In this document: positions 13,317 to 15,625 of the stretch, one piece after another
Layout of the letters: every line of letters starts with the position of its first letter
Numbering within the stretch: position 1 is the first letter of the stretch
Notes under the pieces: generated by a model
Told to the model about the DNA's origin: nothing
What the model saw: the letters and a program-made list of their open reading frames with translations, nothing else
Databases searched by the model: none
Source: JAVBOP01 sp031550405
Lineage (GTDB): Bacteria > Bacteroidota > Ignavibacteria > Kapaibacteriales > UBA2268
Length of the DNA stretch: 15,625 nt
Assembly (NCBI GenBank): GCA_031550405.1
Contig: JAVBOP010000161.1
Location: 1-15,625 of the forward strand
Direction: 5' to 3'
Translations under genes and position numbers: made by a program

Positions 13317-15625
13317 TTAGGGTGTTACTGCAAAAATTTCATTACCAAAAGTATTAATCATAAGCCTGTACTCATCGCCTGCTTTCTTGTAGTAGCTTCC
13401 GTCGTTTGCGAAGATTTTCACTGTGTATGTTCCAGCTGGCAAATCATTTGCAACCTGTGCTTCGTTTACTAATCCATTAAGCGTGGAGCGGCGAATCCTG
13501 CGTCCCGTAAAATCATATACTTCAATTGTATAATCGCATGCCAAATTATAAAGTTTTACCCTTAAGTTTGGAGCTGCGCTTGTTATCATAAAGTTGAACC
13601 AGTCAACATCACCGGGCATTCTGATAGTTCCTGCCATGGAAGCATTTGTGCCGATAGTTTTCGACAATTCTCTTGTATCATCAATACCCAAAGTGATGTC
13701 GTCATCAACCGTACCTGTAGTTGTTACCATTCCGGGCAAACTTGCTTTGTATGCTTCATTGCCTTCAACGCCAGTATATTTATAAACATAGAAATAATAT
13801 TGTGTGTTTGGAAGCAAACCTGTAACATTAACACTGCTTACCGCTGATGCCTGACCTTTTGCAATGACCACCGCATCGCCAATACTTGAGCCTGCACCGA
13901 ATATTGTATTAGGTATATATGTTACACCATTTACAGGATATTCCGAGCCGTTAGTATCAAGCATTGATAACGCTTTTGCAACAACCATTACATTTTCATC
14001 CGACGTTGTTGCGTTACTATTCCATGTAACTGTTACAGAAGTAGGAGTAATATTAGAGAATTTAATCTGTCCCGCTGGAACTGCTGGAGCTGTTGGCAAT
14101 ACAGAGAATGCCTCTGATACCGCTGGCTGCCATTTAGTTTCTTCGCCAACTGTTGCAACAGATGCTTTCAATTGGTATCCAACACCAGCATTAGCTATGG
14201 ATAAACCTTTAAATGTTGCTGTTGTTGTGTTCGGAGCAACCAAGCCAGGAGGAGGTATTGTGAATGTACCACCTTGTTCTGCTTCTAATTTAATATCTAA
14301 CGCTGTATTAACTTTGACAGGCTGTCCGTACTGGTTTTGTAATTGCACTTGAACTGTAAACGTACGACCTGCTGTTACAGGATCTGGATCTATTGATATA
14401 ATAGATAATCTATTCATGTGCGTAGATATTGCTGTATCCTTTGATGGATTAGTATTTTGTTTAGCATTAAATATTGCCCATGCGCCTGTAATATCTGACA
14501 TTTGTATTGGAAAATTATTTGTTTCAACAACTGTTGGCATATTACCTGTAGATGGATTAAATGGCTTCAAGCTGTCTCTATAATCGTACCAGTATGTCTC
14601 TTTCCAAACAGCTGGGAATGTAGCATTGACTACAGGAGGATTGCTAATGTTTTGAGATGATGGCCATTCAAATTTAGCATATACCATGTCTCTAACAATA
14701 TCCGTGCCTTGTGGAGTTATGTTCCAGTATACATTGGCTGCTGCATCAGGATTGCCGCCGCGGCCGTAAGTTGGGTCTTCGTTTACTGACGACATTAGTA
14801 TTTCCTGACTGCTGCCTGCCGTTGCAAACTGCAATGTAACAGGATTGTAAAGAGTGCCGCAGTCGTTGCTTCCTATCGGGAATTGCACTGGAACAGTATT
14901 TGTTACCGTACGAACTAAATTGCCATATACATATCTTGAAGCGCTAAATGGCTGAGCTATCTGCATAGTCGGACCAAATGTAAGTATATTATGGTCTGTC
15001 TTGATAATAGCCTGAGTAGCTCCAGTTGCAAAATCAAGTTTAGTGTTTATTATTAAATCACCACGTAGCAATAATACATTAGTTGTTGGACCGCCACAAA
15101 TGTTGGACTGTGTTGCACCTTGCGCTATAAGCGTACCGCATTCACTGCGATAGAATACATTCGCAGGTATCTCCGGCAATGTTACAAAATCAACTGTTGA
15201 TAGAGGTCCCGCTTCAATAGAGCCAGAAACCATTGTAATGCCTGCTGGATCACTCAATTTTAATGTATAGCTGCCAAGATTAAATGTATTAACCCCTGTG
15301 TTAATTCTAAGGTTAGCTCCTGTTGCACCGCTTGTTCCCATTGTCAAGTTACCACCCAAACTTTCTTGACGTGCTACTTCAAGGCTAAATGCTGTAGGAG
15401 TAGCACCAGCATAGAAGGCGTTGCTCAATCCAGGAATTACTCTGCCTGTACCTTGCAATACTAATCTTGATAAATCCATAGCTCCAGCAGCCGCTAATTT
15501 GCCGCCATTGCTAACTAAATCACCATTCAATATCAGCTTAACAGGATTTGCTATACTGAAGCCAGAAGCAACTGTGAGGTCTCCACCATTATTCAATGTT
15601 GTAATACCATTAACCGTTAAATGGT
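13317..15625 (-). CDS. Large surface protein with Fn3 and PPC domains (N-terminus outside window)
   Basis: The frame is open to the right edge: codons for HLTVNGITT precede a TTG at 15594-15596 that could be mistaken for a start. At least 768 residues are visible and the true start and signal peptide lie outside. Counting from that TTG as residue 1, residues ~1-130 are repetitive and rich in Gly, Leu and Asn (LNNGGDLTVASG, LILNGDLVSNGG), like a beta-helix or beta-solenoid. Residues ~225-380 are a beta-rich region of a type seen in Bacteroidota surface proteins (VQFPIGSNDC). Residues ~400-500 are an Ig-like domain (DPDPVTAGRTFTVQVQLQNQYG). Residues ~507-625 are fibronectin type III (ITPTSVTVTWNSN, LLPNTQYYFYVYKY). 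Residues ~655-750 match a bacterial pre-peptidase C-terminal (PPC) domain (PGDVDWFNFMI, DYTIEVYDFTG, LPAGTYTVKIFA). The protein stops soon after (EIFAVTP) and has no T9SS sorting domain. No catalytic domain is visible. It precedes the 2183-aa gene on the same strand with a 135-bp gap. Confidence 0.88.
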   Translation of the reverse strand, partial: HLTVNGITTLNNGGDLTVASGFSIANPVKLILNGDLVSNGGKLAAAGAMDLSRLVLQGTGRVIPGLSNAFYAGATPTAFSLEVARQESLGGNLTMGTSGATGANLRINTGVNTFNLGSYTLKLSDPAGITMVSGSIEAGPLSTVDFVTLPEIPANVFYRSECGTLIAQGATQSNICGGPTTNVLLLRGDLIINTKLDFATGATQAIIKTDHNILTFGPTMQIAQPFSASRYVYGNLVRTVTNTVPVQFPIGSNDCGTLYNPVTLQFATAGSSQEILMSSVNEDPTYGRGGNPDAAANVYWNITPQGTDIVRDMVYAKFEWPSSQNISNPPVVNATFPAVWKETYWYDYRDSLKPFNPSTGNMPTVVETNNFPIQMSDITGAWAIFNAKQNTNPSKDTAISTHMNRLSIISIDPDPVTAGRTFTVQVQLQNQYGQPVKVNTALDIKLEAEQGGTFTIPPPGLVAPNTTTATFKGLSIANAGVGYQLKASVATVGEETKWQPAVSEAFSVLPTAPAVPAGQIKFSNITPTSVTVTWNSNATTSDENVMVVAKALSMLDTNGSEYPVNGVTYIPNTIFGAGSSIGDAVVIAKGQASAVSSVNVTGLLPNTQYYFYVYKYTGVEGNEAYKASLPGMVTTTGTVDDDITLGIDDTRELSKTIGTNASMAGTIRMPGDVDWFNFMITSAAPNLRVKLYNLACDYTIEVYDFTGRRIRRSTLNGLVNEAQVANDLPAGTYTVKIFANDGSYYKKAGDEYRLMINTFGNEIFAVTP

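Overview
The window looks like a piece of a Bacteroidota / FCB-group chromosome that has a type IX secretion system (T9SS). The main evidence is two very long secreted proteins on the minus strand that end in T9SS-type C-terminal sorting domains. One of these is a textbook type A domain with an early PNP motif and a short lysine-rich tail. The modular build (LamG, cohesin-like, Ig-like, Fn3 and PPC modules), the AT-rich intergenic DNA and the near absence of Shine-Dalgarno sequences agree with this. The domain style resembles the Ignavibacteria/Kapabacteria side of the phylum, but that finer placement is inference.

Left part (1-2800), housekeeping. The 3' end of xseA is followed by xseB on the plus strand (exonuclease VII subunits). 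These converge on uppS (undecaprenyl diphosphate synthase), which lies downstream of mntH (NRAMP-type Mn/Fe transporter); both are on the minus strand. The 143 bp between xseB and uppS holds several small hairpins but no convincing terminator.

Middle gap (about 2800-3250). There is no gene here. It holds an ordered island of palindromic repeats: a 93-bp element present twice as identical direct copies, a second element of the same two-hairpin design in the opposite orientation, and a long imperfect inverted repeat between them.

Right part (3253-15625), secretome. Three large same-strand genes encode exported surface proteins of 1026 aa, 2183 aa and at least 768 aa (5' end outside the window). 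The 1026-aa protein combines a propeller-like N-terminal half, four Ig-like repeats, an ASH/Hydin-like module, a cohesin-like module and a divergent sorting domain. The 2183-aa protein combines two LamG domains, two cohesin-like modules, a degenerate dockerin-like EF-hand pair, three C-terminal beta-sandwich repeats and a canonical sorting domain. The third ends in Fn3 and PPC domains and lacks a sorting domain. A clear intrinsic terminator follows the 2183-aa gene, so it and the 1026-aa gene are probably separate transcripts.

The most unexpected signal outside genes is a short near-palindrome, TTATGAATA / TATTCATAA. It occurs seven times exactly, all in intergenic DNA, and sits upstream of nearly every gene in the window.
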